From: Aquibium oceanicum
Lineage (GTDB): Bacteria; Pseudomonadota; Alphaproteobacteria; Rhizobiales; Rhizobiaceae
Assembly: GCF_001889605.1 (NCBI RefSeq)
Contig: NZ_CP018171.1
Coordinates: forward strand, 3,866,501 to 3,930,500
Direction: 5' to 3'
DNA: 64,000 bases
Positions 45,248-54,500 of this stretch are shown here, one piece after another; within the stretch, counting starts at the first letter, position 1; every line of letters begins with the position of its first letter. Under the pieces are notes generated by a model, which worked only from the letters and a program-made list of their open reading frames with translations, was not told where the DNA came from and did no database searches. Made by a program: the position numbers and the translations under genes.

Positions 45248-46528
45248 TCACCGATAGAGCAGCGTCGGCAGCCACATCGTGATGGCGGGAATGAACGTCA
45301 CGAGGAACAGCACCAGGAACAGAGGAACGAGGAACGGCAGTGTCGCCACCACGCAGCGCTCGAACGGCACCTTCGAGACCCGTGACAGGACGTAGAGAAC
45401 AAGGCCGACCGGCGGTGTCAGAAGCCCGATCATCAGGTTCAGCACCACGATCACCCCGAAATGAACGGGATCGACGCCCATCTTCAGCGCGATCGGCAAC
45501 AGCACCGGGACGAGGATGGTGATCGCCGCGACCGTCTCCATGAAGCAGCCGACCAGAAGCAGGATCAGGTTGATCAGCAGGAGCACGATGATCGGGTTTT
45601 CGGATATGCCCAGGATGATGCTGGCGAAATGTTCCGGCACCCGGTTGGAGGCCAGTATCCACGCGAAGATGGAGGCGGCCGCCACGATGAAGAGGACCAC
45701 GGAAGTGGTCTCGATCGTGTCGAAGGAGACGCGCAGGAACCGCTGTAGCGTCAGCGTCCGGTAGACGACGAGCCCTAGGAACAGCGCCCAGACGCAGGCG
45801 GCGATCGCAGCTTCCGTGGGCGTGAAGGCGCCCGACAGAATGCCGCCGACGATGATGACCGGCGTCATCAGCGACAGGAAGGCGCGCAGGAACGAGGAGC
45901 CGAGTACCGACATGCTGAACGCCTGGTCGCGGGGATAGCCGCGCCGGCGGGCATAGATCGCCACCATCGCCATCAGCGCCAGCGCCATCAGTATGCCGGG
46001 AATGAACCCGGCGGCGAAGAGTTGGCCGATCGAGGCGCCGGCCACGACGCCGTAGATGACCATCGGCAACGAGGGCGGGATGATCGGCCCGATCGTCGAG
46101 GAGGCCGCGGTAATGCCGACGGAGAAACCTGCATCGTACTTGGCGTCTCGCATCGCCTTGATCTCGATCGCGCCGAGCCCCCCGGCATCGGCCACTGCCG
46201 CGCCCGACATGCCGGCAAAGATGACCGAGGCGCCGATGTTCACGTGCCCCAGTCCGCCGCGCATCCAGCCGACGAGCGCCTTGGCGAAATCGAAGATGCG
46301 TTCGGTGATGCCGGCGGTGTTCATGAGGTTGCCGGCCAGGATGAAGAACGGCACGGCGAGAAGCGGGAACGAATCAACGCCGTTGACCATCCGGTGGATC
46401 ACCACCACGTCGGGGATGCGCCCGTCGAGGAAGATGAAGACGGCGGATGCGCCGGCAAGTGCGATGGCGACGGGCACCCCGAGCGCGAGCAGCACGAACA
46501 GCAGGACGAACAGGAGCGTCAGGAGCAT
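45248..46528 (-). CDS. TRAP transporter large permease (DctM)
   Basis: Twelve-helix ion-coupled permease of a tripartite ATP-independent periplasmic transporter. Family blocks: FPLLAVPFFILAGNLMNTAG, GMSGAAVADAGGLGAIEI, ITAASSTIGPIIPPSLPMV, GAFTPTEAAIAA and NLMIGLLTPPVGLVLY. 426 aa, normal. Last of the leftward operon dctP-dctQ-dctM; starts 13 bp after the small permease stop. Imports an organic acid with sodium; the substrate is not evident. Confidence 0.95.
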   Translation of the reverse strand: MLLTLLFVLLFVLLALGVPVAIALAGASAVFIFLDGRIPDVVVIHRMVNGVDSFPLLAVPFFILAGNLMNTAGITERIFDFAKALVGWMRGGLGHVNIGASVIFAGMSGAAVADAGGLGAIEIKAMRDAKYDAGFSVGITAASSTIGPIIPPSLPMVIYGVVAGASIGQLFAAGFIPGILMALALMAMVAIYARRRGYPRDQAFSMSVLGSSFLRAFLSLMTPVIIVGGILSGAFTPTEAAIAACVWALFLGLVVYRTLTLQRFLRVSFDTIETTSVVLFIVAAASIFAWILASNRVPEHFASIILGISENPIIVLLLINLILLLVGCFMETVAAITILVPVLLPIALKMGVDPVHFGVIVVLNLMIGLLTPPVGLVLYVLSRVSKVPFERCVVATLPFLVPLFLVLFLVTFIPAITMWLPTLLYR

Positions 46529-46541
46529 CGGTGGCAGCCGT

Positions 46542-47099
46542 TCACAGGGTTGGGCCCATGGCCGAAAACCGCTCGGGATCGACCAGCCGGCTCGTGCCCG
46601 TTTTCAGGTGGCGGACCAGGACGATCACGCCGTACAACGTCATGGCTGCAAAGCATGCGGCCACGATCCAGTAGACGACCGATTTCGGCACGTCGATCGA
46701 CACCATCATCTGCTGCGTATTGAGCGCCATGCGACCGCACAGCCATCCCGTCACCGCATAGAACAGGATCGCAATGACATCGACGAACAGTTGGAGCGCA
46801 TAGCGCAGGCGCCTCGGCAGGTACCGGTAGACGAGTTCGACGGCGATGTGGCTCTCCTTGCGGACGGCCATGGCCGCACCGATGAAGGTGACGCCGATCA
46901 GGAGGAAGCGCGCTATCTCCTCCGTCCAGCCGAAGGAGTTGTTGAGCACGTAGCGGGTGAAGAACTGCAGGAAAACGACGAATGCCAGCGCCCAGAAGAC
47001 GACGAGCACGATGCCGTCGACCTTGCTCACATCCGCAAGCGATTCGTCGCCCGGATTGTCGGACATAGTTCCAGCGTCGTCGGAATCCTGCCGCATCAT
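46542..47099 (-). CDS. TRAP transporter small permease (DctQ)
   Basis: Four-helix small subunit pairing with DctM. Typical DctQ sequence: VDGIVLVVFWALAFVVFLQFFTRYVLNNSFGWTEEIARFLL (read in parts), then MAVRKESHIAVELVYRYLP. About 185 aa from ATG 47099, chosen because GGGAGAA is just upstream; the frame runs on to 47144 without support. It lies 60 bp after dctP and 13 bp before dctM, same operon. Confidence 0.93.
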   Translation of the reverse strand: MMRQDSDDAGTMSDNPGDESLADVSKVDGIVLVVFWALAFVVFLQFFTRYVLNNSFGWTEEIARFLLIGVTFIGAAMAVRKESHIAVELVYRYLPRRLRYALQLFVDVIAILFYAVTGWLCGRMALNTQQMMVSIDVPKSVVYWIVAACFAAMTLYGVIVLVRHLKTGTSRLVDPERFSAMGPTL

Positions 47100-47159
47100 T
47101 TTTCTCCCGGAAATGCCGGCGGTGCGAACTCGCGCCGCCAGCAAACCCGGATGTCCGCC

Positions 47160-48140
47160 CTACTCGATCGCCTGCAGCTTGTCGTAGGTGGCCTGGTCCC
47201 AGGTCGCGTCCTCGCCGTTGTGGAGCTTCATAGTCTCTTCACGGAACGGTGTGCGGTCGACGTCCCGGACGTCGACGCCCTCGTCCTTGAACCACTGCAC
47301 CAGGTCCTTCTCGGACTGGATGATCTGTTGCGTGGCACAGTCGGCGGTCTCGTCCAGCACCTGTTCGAGCGCGGCCTGGTCGGCGGCGTCCATGGCGTTC
47401 CACGCCGGTCCGCCGACGATCGTCAACAGTGCGTCGGTGATGTGGCCGGTCAGGTTGATGTGCTTCTGTACTTCGTAGAACTTCTTGGCCTGGATGGTCG
47501 GCAGCGGATTTTCCTGCGCGTCGACCGTGCCCTGCTGGAGCGCCAGGTACACCTCCGCAAACGCGATCGGCGTCGGGTTGGCGCCGGTGGCCTTCGGGAA
47601 CATCATGTAGAGCGGCGCATTCGGCACGCGGATCTTCAGGCCGGCCATGTCCTCGGGCTTGTCGATCGGCTTGTTGGAGGTGACGTGGCGTTCGCCGTAA
47701 TAGGTGACCGACGTGATGTGGTTGCCGGTGGCGTCGGTGTAGCCCTGCGCCAGGTCCTTGAAGAGGTCCGAGTTGCGGTACTTGTCCCAGTGGTCGAAGT
47801 CGCGGAACATGAACGGCGCGCCGCCGATGGCGATCGGTCCGTAGGCCCGGCCCGCGAAAAGCTGCCCCGTGTAGATGATGTCGACCGTACCGAGGCCGAG
47901 ACCTTCGTTGATGTCGACTTCCTTGCCGAGCGAGGAGGCCGGGAAGACCTCAATCGAATACCGATCTTCCGTCGCGGCCTTCAGCTTGTCGGACGCGGCC
48001 ACGGCGCAGGTGTGATAGGGTTCGCTGGCTTCGTAGACATGCGCCCATTTGAGCGCGGTTTCGGCGAGCGCCGGTTGAAGCGCCATCGTATAGGCGGCAG
48101 CGGATGCCGCGAGCGCGGCAAGCAGTGTCGTTGTCTTCAC
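47160..48140 (-). CDS. TRAP transporter solute-binding protein (DctP)
   Basis: Periplasmic binding protein that delivers its ligand to the DctQM permease. Signal peptide with cleavage after PALA (MKTTTLLAALAASAAAYTM start). Conserved carboxylate-binding arginine lies in MAGLKIRVPNAP; other blocks: VFPASSLGKEVDINEGL, GTVDAQENPLPTI. 326 aa. Start is a GTG at 48140 with GGGAGGAG 6 nt upstream; upstream reading frame is unsupported. First gene of the operon; a 186-bp gap to the CorC gene holds its promoter. Ligand likely an acidic organic compound, otherwise unknown. Confidence 0.94.
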   Translation of the reverse strand: MKTTTLLAALAASAAAYTMALQPALAETALKWAHVYEASEPYHTCAVAASDKLKAATEDRYSIEVFPASSLGKEVDINEGLGLGTVDIIYTGQLFAGRAYGPIAIGGAPFMFRDFDHWDKYRNSDLFKDLAQGYTDATGNHITSVTYYGERHVTSNKPIDKPEDMAGLKIRVPNAPLYMMFPKATGANPTPIAFAEVYLALQQGTVDAQENPLPTIQAKKFYEVQKHINLTGHITDALLTIVGGPAWNAMDAADQAALEQVLDETADCATQQIIQSEKDLVQWFKDEGVDVRDVDRTPFREETMKLHNGEDATWDQATYDKLQAIE

Positions 48141-48326
48141 GGTTTTCTCCTCCCAGAGTTGCCCTAGTCGACGTTCGCCGTCAGTCGGGCTTTCAACTTG
48201 TGTCCTTCCCTCCCGCATGGTCCTCCAACCGGCGGGCAATCTCCTCCATATTTTTCCATCCCTCGAAAAAACAGTAACCGCATGCCGCCGCGGAAACAAG
48301 CGCCCCTAAATCAGGACGGGAACGGC

Positions 48327-49610
48327 TTAACCCTTCCGCTCCGCCAGGACCTTGTCGATGCGGCGTCCGTCGAGATCGACCACCTCGAAGCGCCAGTTTC
48401 CGACCTCGACCGTCTCGCCCGTCTGCGGCAGGCGCTTGAAGGCGTCGAGCAGGAAACCGGCGACCGTGTCGTATCCGCGCCGTTCCGGCAGTTCGAGATA
48501 GAGCAGTTCCGCCATCTCGTCGGCGGGCATGGCGCCCGAGATCAGCCAGGAGCCGTCAGCGCGCTGGCGCGCCTCGGGTTCGGCGTCCTCCTCGTCGGAG
48601 CGGAACGCACCGGCGATCGCGTCGAGGATGTCGGCGGGGGTAATAAGCCCTTCGAAATGGCCGAACTCGTCGTGGACCAGCACCACCGGCACGTCGGCCT
48701 TCTGCAGCGTCTCCAACACCGAGAGCGCGGTCATCGTATCCGGTACCACGGGCGCGGCACGCACGTGCCCGGCGATCCCGGCTTCCGGATCCGCCAGAAG
48801 GCCTGCCACCGCGTCGCGGACACGGGCGATACCCAACACGGCATCGACCTCTCCTTCGTGGACCGGGATGCGCGTGTGGGTGGTCGCCAGCAGCGCCGCC
48901 TTCAAGTCTTCGGGAGAAAGCGACGCGTCGATCATCTCGATCTCCGTACGCGGCGTCATTAGGGCGCGGGCGGTCCGGTCGCCGAGGCGCATCACGCCGG
49001 AGATCATCGTCTGCTCGGCCCTTTCGATCACGCCGGCACCTTCAGCCTCGGCGATGAGCGTCCGGATCTCTTCATCGGTGACCGCATTGTCGCCCTCCGC
49101 CGCCATCCCGGTGACCGCCAGGATAGCCTTGGTCGTGGCATCGAGCAGCCACACGACCGGCGTCGCAACGCGCGAGAACAGCGTCATCGCCGGCGCGACC
49201 ATGCAGGCAAAGCCCTCGGCGTTCTTTAGCGCGAGATGTTTCGGCACCAGTTCACCGATGACGACCGAAAAGAAGGTGATCGCTCCGATCACGACGATGT
49301 AGCTGACGACGTCGGCGACGTTGTCCGCCATGCCCCAGCCTTCCAGCATCACGGCGAACTTTCCCCCGAGCGCGGCACCCGAGAAGGCGCCGGCGAGGAT
49401 GCCGATCAGCGTGATGCCGATCTGCACGGCCGACAGGAACCGGCCGGGTTCCTCCGCGAGCCTCAGGGCGGCCCGCGCGCCGGCCTTCCCCTGCTCGGCC
49501 ATCAGCGTCAGCCGCGGCTTGCGCGAGGAGACGACCGAAAGCTCCGACAGCGCGAAGACGCCGTTCAGGAGGATGAGGCAGGCGGCGACGATCAGTTCGA
49601 ACATGGCCAT
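48327..49610 (-). CDS. Hemolysin/CorC-type CNNM-CBS domain protein
   Basis: Membrane protein of the HlyC/CorC (UPF0053) family, linked to magnesium or cobalt efflux or lipid tolerance. Layout: an N-terminal DUF21/CNNM region with three to four helices (ELIVAACLILLNGVFALSEL, IGITLIGILAGAFSGAALGG, VVSYIVVIGAITFFSVVIGEL), a CBS pair (MTPRTEIEMIDASLSPEDL, THTRIPVHEGEVDAVLGI, DEFGHFEGLITPADILDAI), and the C-terminal CorC/HlyC domain (GYDTVAGFLLDAFKRLP). About 427 aa from ATG 49610; ATG 49604 equally possible. Divergent from fumC. Confidence 0.92.
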   Translation of the reverse strand: MAMFELIVAACLILLNGVFALSELSVVSSRKPRLTLMAEQGKAGARAALRLAEEPGRFLSAVQIGITLIGILAGAFSGAALGGKFAVMLEGWGMADNVADVVSYIVVIGAITFFSVVIGELVPKHLALKNAEGFACMVAPAMTLFSRVATPVVWLLDATTKAILAVTGMAAEGDNAVTDEEIRTLIAEAEGAGVIERAEQTMISGVMRLGDRTARALMTPRTEIEMIDASLSPEDLKAALLATTHTRIPVHEGEVDAVLGIARVRDAVAGLLADPEAGIAGHVRAAPVVPDTMTALSVLETLQKADVPVVLVHDEFGHFEGLITPADILDAIAGAFRSDEEDAEPEARQRADGSWLISGAMPADEMAELLYLELPERRGYDTVAGFLLDAFKRLPQTGETVEVGNWRFEVVDLDGRRIDKVLAERKG

Positions 49611-49828
49611 ACACGCGGTAGAGCTTCGGCGGGTGCGGGTCAACAGGTGCGCGCCGCCGCTACTCTGCCGATTGGTTGACCAGCCGCGCGATGCTCGGTG
49701 AAGATCGTTCAACCTCAACCACTTCCGCACACCACCTGAATCGATTTGACAGCAGGCCCGCTTCATTCTCCGCTTGAAGCGCCGGAAGCGGCACGTTAGG
49801 CGGAAGCCTCTGAACCCAGGAGGCCGCC

Positions 49829-51232
49829 TTGTCCGACGCCCGCGTCACGACCCGCAACGAGACCGACACCTTCGGCGCCATCGATGTGCCCGGCGACCGC
49901 TACTGGGGCGCGCAAGCGCAGCGCTCGCTCGGTAATTTCCGTATCGGCTGGGAGAAGCAACCGCTGTCGATCGTGCGGGCGCTGGGCATCGTCAAGCGCG
50001 CCGCGGCGGAGGCCAACATGGAGCTTGGCCGGCTCGACCCGCATCTCGGCAAGGCGGTGGTCGCCGCGGCCCAGGAGGTGATCGACGGACGGCTGAACGA
50101 CCATTTTCCTCTGGTCGTGTGGCAGACCGGATCGGGCACCCAGTCCAACATGAACGCCAACGAGGTCATCTCCAACCGCGCCATCGAGATGCTCGGCGGC
50201 GAGATGGGCTCGAAGAAGCCGGTCCATCCCAACGACCACGTCAACATGAGCCAGTCGTCGAACGACACCTATCCGACGGCCATGCATGTCGCCTGTGCCG
50301 AGCGCATCGTGCACGACCTGCTGCCCGCCTTGAAGCACCTGCACGGCGCCCTCGACGCCAAGGCGAAGGAATTCGATCACATCGTCAAGATCGGCCGCAC
50401 GCACACTCAGGACGCGACCCCACTGACGCTCGGCCAGGAATTCTCAGGATACGCCGCCCAGGTCGCCTCCTCGATCAAGCGCATCGAGCAGACGCTGCCG
50501 GGTCTGTGCGAACTGGCCCAGGGCGGCACCGCGGTAGGAACCGGCCTCAACGCGCCCGTCGGCTTCGCCGAGAAGGTCGCCGAGCGCATCGCCGACATCA
50601 CCGGGATCGCCTTCGTCACCGCTCCGAACAAGTTCGAGGCGCTGGCCGCGCACGATTCCATGGTCTTCGCCCACGGCGCCATCAATTCGGCGGCGGCCGC
50701 CCTGTTCAAGATCGCCAACGACATCCGCTTCCTCGGTTCGGGCCCTCGTTCGGGGCTGGGCGAACTGGCGCTGCCGGAAAACGAGCCGGGCTCGTCGATC
50801 ATGCCGGGCAAGGTGAACCCAACGCAAAGCGAGGCACTGACGCAGGTCTGCGTGCAGGTCTTCGGCAACAACGCGGCGCTGACCTTCGCCGGCAGCCAGG
50901 GCCATTTCGAACTGAACGTCTACAACCCGCTGATGGCCTACAACTTCCTTCAGTCGGTCCAGCTGATGTCCGACGCCGCGCGCTCCTTCACCGACAATTG
51001 CGTGGTCGGTATCGAGGCGCGCGAAGAGAACATCAAGGCCGCGCTCGAGCGCTCGCTGATGCTGGTCACCGCGCTGGCGCCCAAGATCGGCTACGACGCC
51101 GCCGCCAAGATCGCCAAGACGGCGCACAAGAACAACACGACGCTGCGCGAGGAGGCGCTGGCAACCGGGCTGGTCACGGAGAAGGACTATGACCGGCTCG
51201 TACGTCCGGAGGACATGACTCGCCCGGGCTAA
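49829..51232 (+). CDS. fumC: Fumarate hydratase class II
   Basis: Iron-independent TCA enzyme interconverting fumarate and malate. Signatures: [54 protein letters not shown] and the signature loop [13 protein letters not shown] with the catalytic serine. 467 aa. Start is TTG (49829), firm because AGGAGG lies exactly 5 nt upstream and the alignment begins here. Alone in its unit; 218 bp to the divergent CorC gene. Confidence 0.97.
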   Translation: MSDARVTTRNETDTFGAIDVPGDRYWGAQAQRSLGNFRIGWEKQPLSIVRALGIVKRAAAEANMELGRLDPHLGKAVVAAAQEVIDGRLNDHFPLVVWQTGSGTQSNMNANEVISNRAIEMLGGEMGSKKPVHPNDHVNMSQSSNDTYPTAMHVACAERIVHDLLPALKHLHGALDAKAKEFDHIVKIGRTHTQDATPLTLGQEFSGYAAQVASSIKRIEQTLPGLCELAQGGTAVGTGLNAPVGFAEKVAERIADITGIAFVTAPNKFEALAAHDSMVFAHGAINSAAAALFKIANDIRFLGSGPRSGLGELALPENEPGSSIMPGKVNPTQSEALTQVCVQVFGNNAALTFAGSQGHFELNVYNPLMAYNFLQSVQLMSDAARSFTDNCVVGIEAREENIKAALERSLMLVTALAPKIGYDAAAKIAKTAHKNNTTLREEALATGLVTEKDYDRLVRPEDMTRPG

Positions 51233-51386
51233 TCGCCGCGAGGACACGTCGGCTCCGTACACGATGCTGGAGACGAGGCGAGCGCCACTGTTCACAAATA
51301 CTGAACGTTGAGTAGGCGATTACGCCGCTTTCGGTTTCCGGTGGAGTGGTTATCTTTCGGACACCTGCAACCGGAGACGTTTCCCC

Positions 51387-51788
51387 ATGTCCAACAGCGC
51401 CATCCTCCTCGTGGCACGCATCCTCCTGTCCTTCATGTTCATCATGTCGGGCCTCTCCAAGTTCGGCGGCATCGAAGGCACCGCCGGCTATATCGGCTCG
51501 GTCGGCCTGCCCGCCCCCGTTCTGCTCGCATGGGCCGCCGCCCTGTTCGAGACGATCGCCGGCATCGCCATCCTGGTCGGCTTCCAGACCAAGATCGCGG
51601 CCCTGCTGCTCGCCGCCTTCTGCGTCTTCGCCGGCTTCGTGTTCCACTTCCAGCCGTCCGACCAGATGCAGATGATATCCTTCATGAAGAACCTGACCAT
51701 CGCCGGCGGCTTCCTGACGCTCTGGGTCGCCGGTCCCGGCTCGATCTCGGTCGACGCCCGTCGCGGCGGCACCCTCGCCACCGCCTGA
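51387..51788 (+). CDS. DoxX family membrane protein (first copy)
   Basis: Small four-helix membrane protein of the DoxX family: LVARILLSFMFIMSGLSKFGG, then three more hydrophobic segments and the C-terminal FMKNLTIAGGFLTLWVAGPG. Such proteins are linked to redox or thiol stress (the membrane part of thiosulfate:quinone oxidoreductase-like and MmpS/SodA-type complexes) but have no known role here. 133 aa. ATG 51387. Followed by a terminator (51814-51840) and a second DoxX gene. Confidence 0.85.
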   Translation: MSNSAILLVARILLSFMFIMSGLSKFGGIEGTAGYIGSVGLPAPVLLAWAAALFETIAGIAILVGFQTKIAALLLAAFCVFAGFVFHFQPSDQMQMISFMKNLTIAGGFLTLWVAGPGSISVDARRGGTLATA

Positions 51789-51813
51789 CGGTTTCGAAAA
51801 TCACTGATCGGAG

Positions 51814-51840
51814 CGGCCCGGCCCTGCGCCGGGCCGTTTC
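51814..51840 (+). terminator. Terminator between the two DoxX genes
   Basis: CGGCCCGG (51814-51821), 7-nt loop, CCGGGCCG (51829-51836), then TTTC. The T-run is short but the stem is strong. Confidence 0.6.
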
Positions 51841-51917
51841 GTGTCCGGCGCCGGCGCGTTCCTCTCCCCGATACGCGTGACTTCGCACCGCTCGTGGCGC
51901 ATCATGGGCGGATCAGG

Positions 51918-52382
51918 ATGGACTCCGCCATGCTACGCGACCTCGGCCTGCTTCTCGCGCGTCTTCTGCTCGGCAGCCTCTTCGTCATGGCAGCCATCTC
52001 GAAGCTGTCGAATGTGGATGGCACCGCCGGCTATTTCGCCTCGCTCGGCATGCCGCTGCCGATGCTGGTCGCCTGGGGCTCGGCGGGTTTCGAACTCGTC
52101 GCCGGGCTTGCAGTGCTTGTCGGCTTCCGGACGGCCATCGCCTCCATCCTGCTCGCGCTCTTCAGTGCGGTGGCGGGCTATCTCGGACACTACGGACAGG
52201 GCGGCGCCGATCCGATGCTGATGCTCATGCACGATCAGGCCTTCGCCAAGGACCTCGCCATGGCCGGTGGATTCGTGGCGTTGGCGATCGCCGGTCCGGG
52301 TGCCTGGTCGATCGACGGACGGCGGCCCGGCCGCGACCCCGTGCCGGAGCACCGCAGCGGGCACCCGCTCAGGCTCGGCTGA
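51918..52382 (+). CDS. DoxX family membrane protein (second copy)
   Basis: Paralogue of the previous gene: [41 protein letters not shown], and [25 protein letters not shown]. 154 aa from ATG 51918; an ATG at 51930 is also possible. It has a longer polar C-terminal tail than the first copy. The intervening terminator suggests separate transcription. Its end overlaps the convergent hisG stop region by 14 bp. Confidence 0.85.
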   Translation: MDSAMLRDLGLLLARLLLGSLFVMAAISKLSNVDGTAGYFASLGMPLPMLVAWGSAGFELVAGLAVLVGFRTAIASILLALFSAVAGYLGHYGQGGADPMLMLMHDQAFAKDLAMAGGFVALAIAGPGAWSIDGRRPGRDPVPEHRSGHPLRLG

Positions 52383-53064
52383 GTCTCCCCCGGACATCGT
52401 CGAGCGTGGCGCGGTCGGCCTCCGCCCTCTCCCGCCGCGACGCCACCAGGCAGGCCTGGGATTTCAGGATGACGCCATCCTCCAGCACTCTTAGATGATT
52501 GGCACGCAGCGTCGAGCCGGTCGTGGTGATGTCGACGATGACGTCGGCCGAACCGGCGGCCGGCGCGCCTTCGGTGGCCCCGAGGCTTTCCACGATCCGG
52601 TAGACCTGGATGCCGTGCATCTGCGAAAAGAATTGTTGGGTCAGCCGCCAGTACTTCGTGGCGATCCTCAGCCGTCGCCCGTGGCGCTGGCGGAACTCCG
52701 CCGCGACGTCGTCGAGGTCCGCCATGGTCGTCACGTCGAGCCAGATGTCGGGCACAGCCACGACGACATCCGCCTGCCCGAAACCGAGCCGCGCCTCGAT
52801 CGAGACCCGCGCCTCCCACTCGGCAAGGCTCTCGCGCACCAGATCTTCGCCCGTCACGCCGAGATCGACGTTGCCCTGCCCGAGTTCGCTGGCGATCTCG
52901 GAGGCCGACAGGAACGCCACCTCGATGTCGTCGCGCCCGTCGATGTGCGCTCGGTAGCGCCGCTGGTCCGACGGCTCCACCACCGCCAGCCCGGCACACG
53001 CAAAAACCTCCAGCGCCTGCTCGCGCAGCCGGCCCTTGGAGGGGAGTGCGATGGTGATGCTCAT
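52369..53064 (-). CDS. hisG: ATP phosphoribosyltransferase, short form
   Basis: First committed step of histidine synthesis, condensing ATP and PRPP. This is the short HisG_S (231 aa), which lacks the C-terminal regulatory domain and needs HisZ. Blocks: [33 protein letters not shown], and the PRPP-loop region [19 protein letters not shown] (near its C-terminal third). Coded 40 bp after hisZ, in the leftward set hisS-hisZ-hisG. Confidence 0.96.
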   Translation of the reverse strand: MSITIALPSKGRLREQALEVFACAGLAVVEPSDQRRYRAHIDGRDDIEVAFLSASEIASELGQGNVDLGVTGEDLVRESLAEWEARVSIEARLGFGQADVVVAVPDIWLDVTTMADLDDVAAEFRQRHGRRLRIATKYWRLTQQFFSQMHGIQVYRIVESLGATEGAPAAGSADVIVDITTTGSTLRANHLRVLEDGVILKSQACLVASRRERAEADRATLDDVRGRLSRA

Positions 53065-53104
53065 TGGCGCGGCTCCCGCGCGGGGGCGACTAAAAGGAAG
53101 CGCA

Positions 53105-54220
53105 TCACCCCTCCCCCCGCAGTGCCTCGATGCGGTCGAGCCAGACCGAGAATCCGACGCCGGGGATCGGTGTCTTTGCGCCGAGCAGCGTCAGGAGCCG
53201 GTCGTAGCGGCCGCCACCGACGAGCGGACGGGGCGTGCCGTAGGCGAAGATCTCGAAAACGAGCCCGGTGTAGTAGTCGAGCGGGCGGCCGAAGGCGGCG
53301 TCGTAGGTGATGTCGGCAGATGCCAGGCCGTGGCTGCGCACGGCTTCAGCCCGCGCCGAAAACCGATCCAGCGCAGCGCCGAGCGAAATGCCGGCGCCGG
53401 CGGCGAAGCCTTCCAGCGCATCGGCGGCCGTATCGAGCGGCGCGCGGATGGCGAGGAAGCTTCGCAGCGCCTCGAACGCCTCCGACGACAGCCGCACGCT
53501 CCTGAGTTCCGCCTTTTCGATCAGCCGCCGCGCGATCTCGTCGGGAGTGCGGCCCAGCGCGGGTGACAGCCCGGCCTCCTCCATGCCTTCGGCGATGTGC
53601 GCGGCGAGCGCCGCCGGCTCGCCGTCGGCCACGAGTTCGGCCACGCGCGCGGGCAGCGGGGCATTCTTCGGCGGGTCCGCGAGGTCGGAAAGCGCGGAGG
53701 CGAGCATGTCGGCCGAGCCGAAGGCGCGCGCCAGCCGCATGCGCCAGCCGCGCGGCAACCCGAGGGCCGCCAGTACGGCCTCGAAGACGGACTGGTCGCC
53801 GAGCGTCACGGCAAGGGCGCGCCCCGGCAGCGCCAGCGACAGGAGTGCGTGCGCGTCGGCCACCGAGCGCGCGTCGGCCATCGCCGCGTCCGTCTCGCCC
53901 AGATCCTCGATGCCGGCCTGGAAGAATTCGTTGCCGCCCTCGCGCCGCTGGCGGAACACCTCGCCGAGATAGGCATATCGGCGCGGCGTACCGGCCTGGC
54001 TGGCGATGTGGTCGAGGCAGACGGGAATGGTGAATTCCGGCCGCAGGCAGAGCGCCGCGCCAGTCTCGCTCTCGGTGAGGAAGATCCGCCGCCGCAGGTC
54101 TTCGCCCGCCATGTCGAGGAACGGGTCCGCCGGCTGGATCACCGGCACGTCCACCAGATCCGCTTCGCGCGCAGCAAAGAGCGCGGTGATGTCGGGGGCA
54201 ATGGCGGGGAAGCGGGTCAT
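53105..54220 (-). CDS. hisZ: ATP phosphoribosyltransferase regulatory subunit
   Basis: Catalytically inert HisRS paralogue that activates short HisG and carries histidine feedback. Class II synthetase-like blocks: [38 protein letters not shown], and the C-terminal [15 protein letters not shown] and GGGRYDRL. 371 aa from ATG 54220. Reading frame continues to 54730 only as the shadow of repeats and hisS. Separated from hisS by 280 bp of repetitive DNA. Confidence 0.95.
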   Translation of the reverse strand: MTRFPAIAPDITALFAAREADLVDVPVIQPADPFLDMAGEDLRRRIFLTESETGAALCLRPEFTIPVCLDHIASQAGTPRRYAYLGEVFRQRREGGNEFFQAGIEDLGETDAAMADARSVADAHALLSLALPGRALAVTLGDQSVFEAVLAALGLPRGWRMRLARAFGSADMLASALSDLADPPKNAPLPARVAELVADGEPAALAAHIAEGMEEAGLSPALGRTPDEIARRLIEKAELRSVRLSSEAFEALRSFLAIRAPLDTAADALEGFAAGAGISLGAALDRFSARAEAVRSHGLASADITYDAAFGRPLDYYTGLVFEIFAYGTPRPLVGGGRYDRLLTLLGAKTPIPGVGFSVWLDRIEALRGEG

Positions 54221-54500
54221 GGCAGGCGAAGGGCGCCCGGCTGGGCCGATGGTTCCCCCCCTCCGTCTCGGGCTCCGCCGAACGGCGCAGGGGTTTCCCC
54301 GCCTCCGTCTCGGGCTGCGCCCGAGGCCGGGCGAGCCAAGGGTCTCGCCCGTCCTTCGGACCCCCCCCACTCCGTGAGGGGGAGGATAGGCGCCAAGCAA
54401 GCGGCCGGCCATCCGCCACCCCGCGGAGCGGGGGGGAGGTGGATCGGGCGAAGCCCGAGACGGAGGGGGGGTACTCCCGCCGCGCCGATCGTCGCGGGTA
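54221..54500. repeat. Mosaic palindromic repeats between hisS and hisZ
   Basis: 280 bp rich in C and G with short repeats: CCTCCGTCTCGGGCT at 54260-54274 and 54302-54316 in direct orientation, and its reverse complement AGCCCGAGACGGAGG at 54452-54466. Further hairpins include CCACCCCGC...GCGGGG around 54416-54436. The pattern resembles dispersed intergenic mosaic elements of rhizobial genomes. No gene is visible. Confidence 0.75.

Noticed and set aside
46056..48167. A 703-codon plus-strand frame across the TRAP genes
   Set aside because: Antisense to dctM, dctQ and dctP, which are clear family members; nothing recognisable in it.
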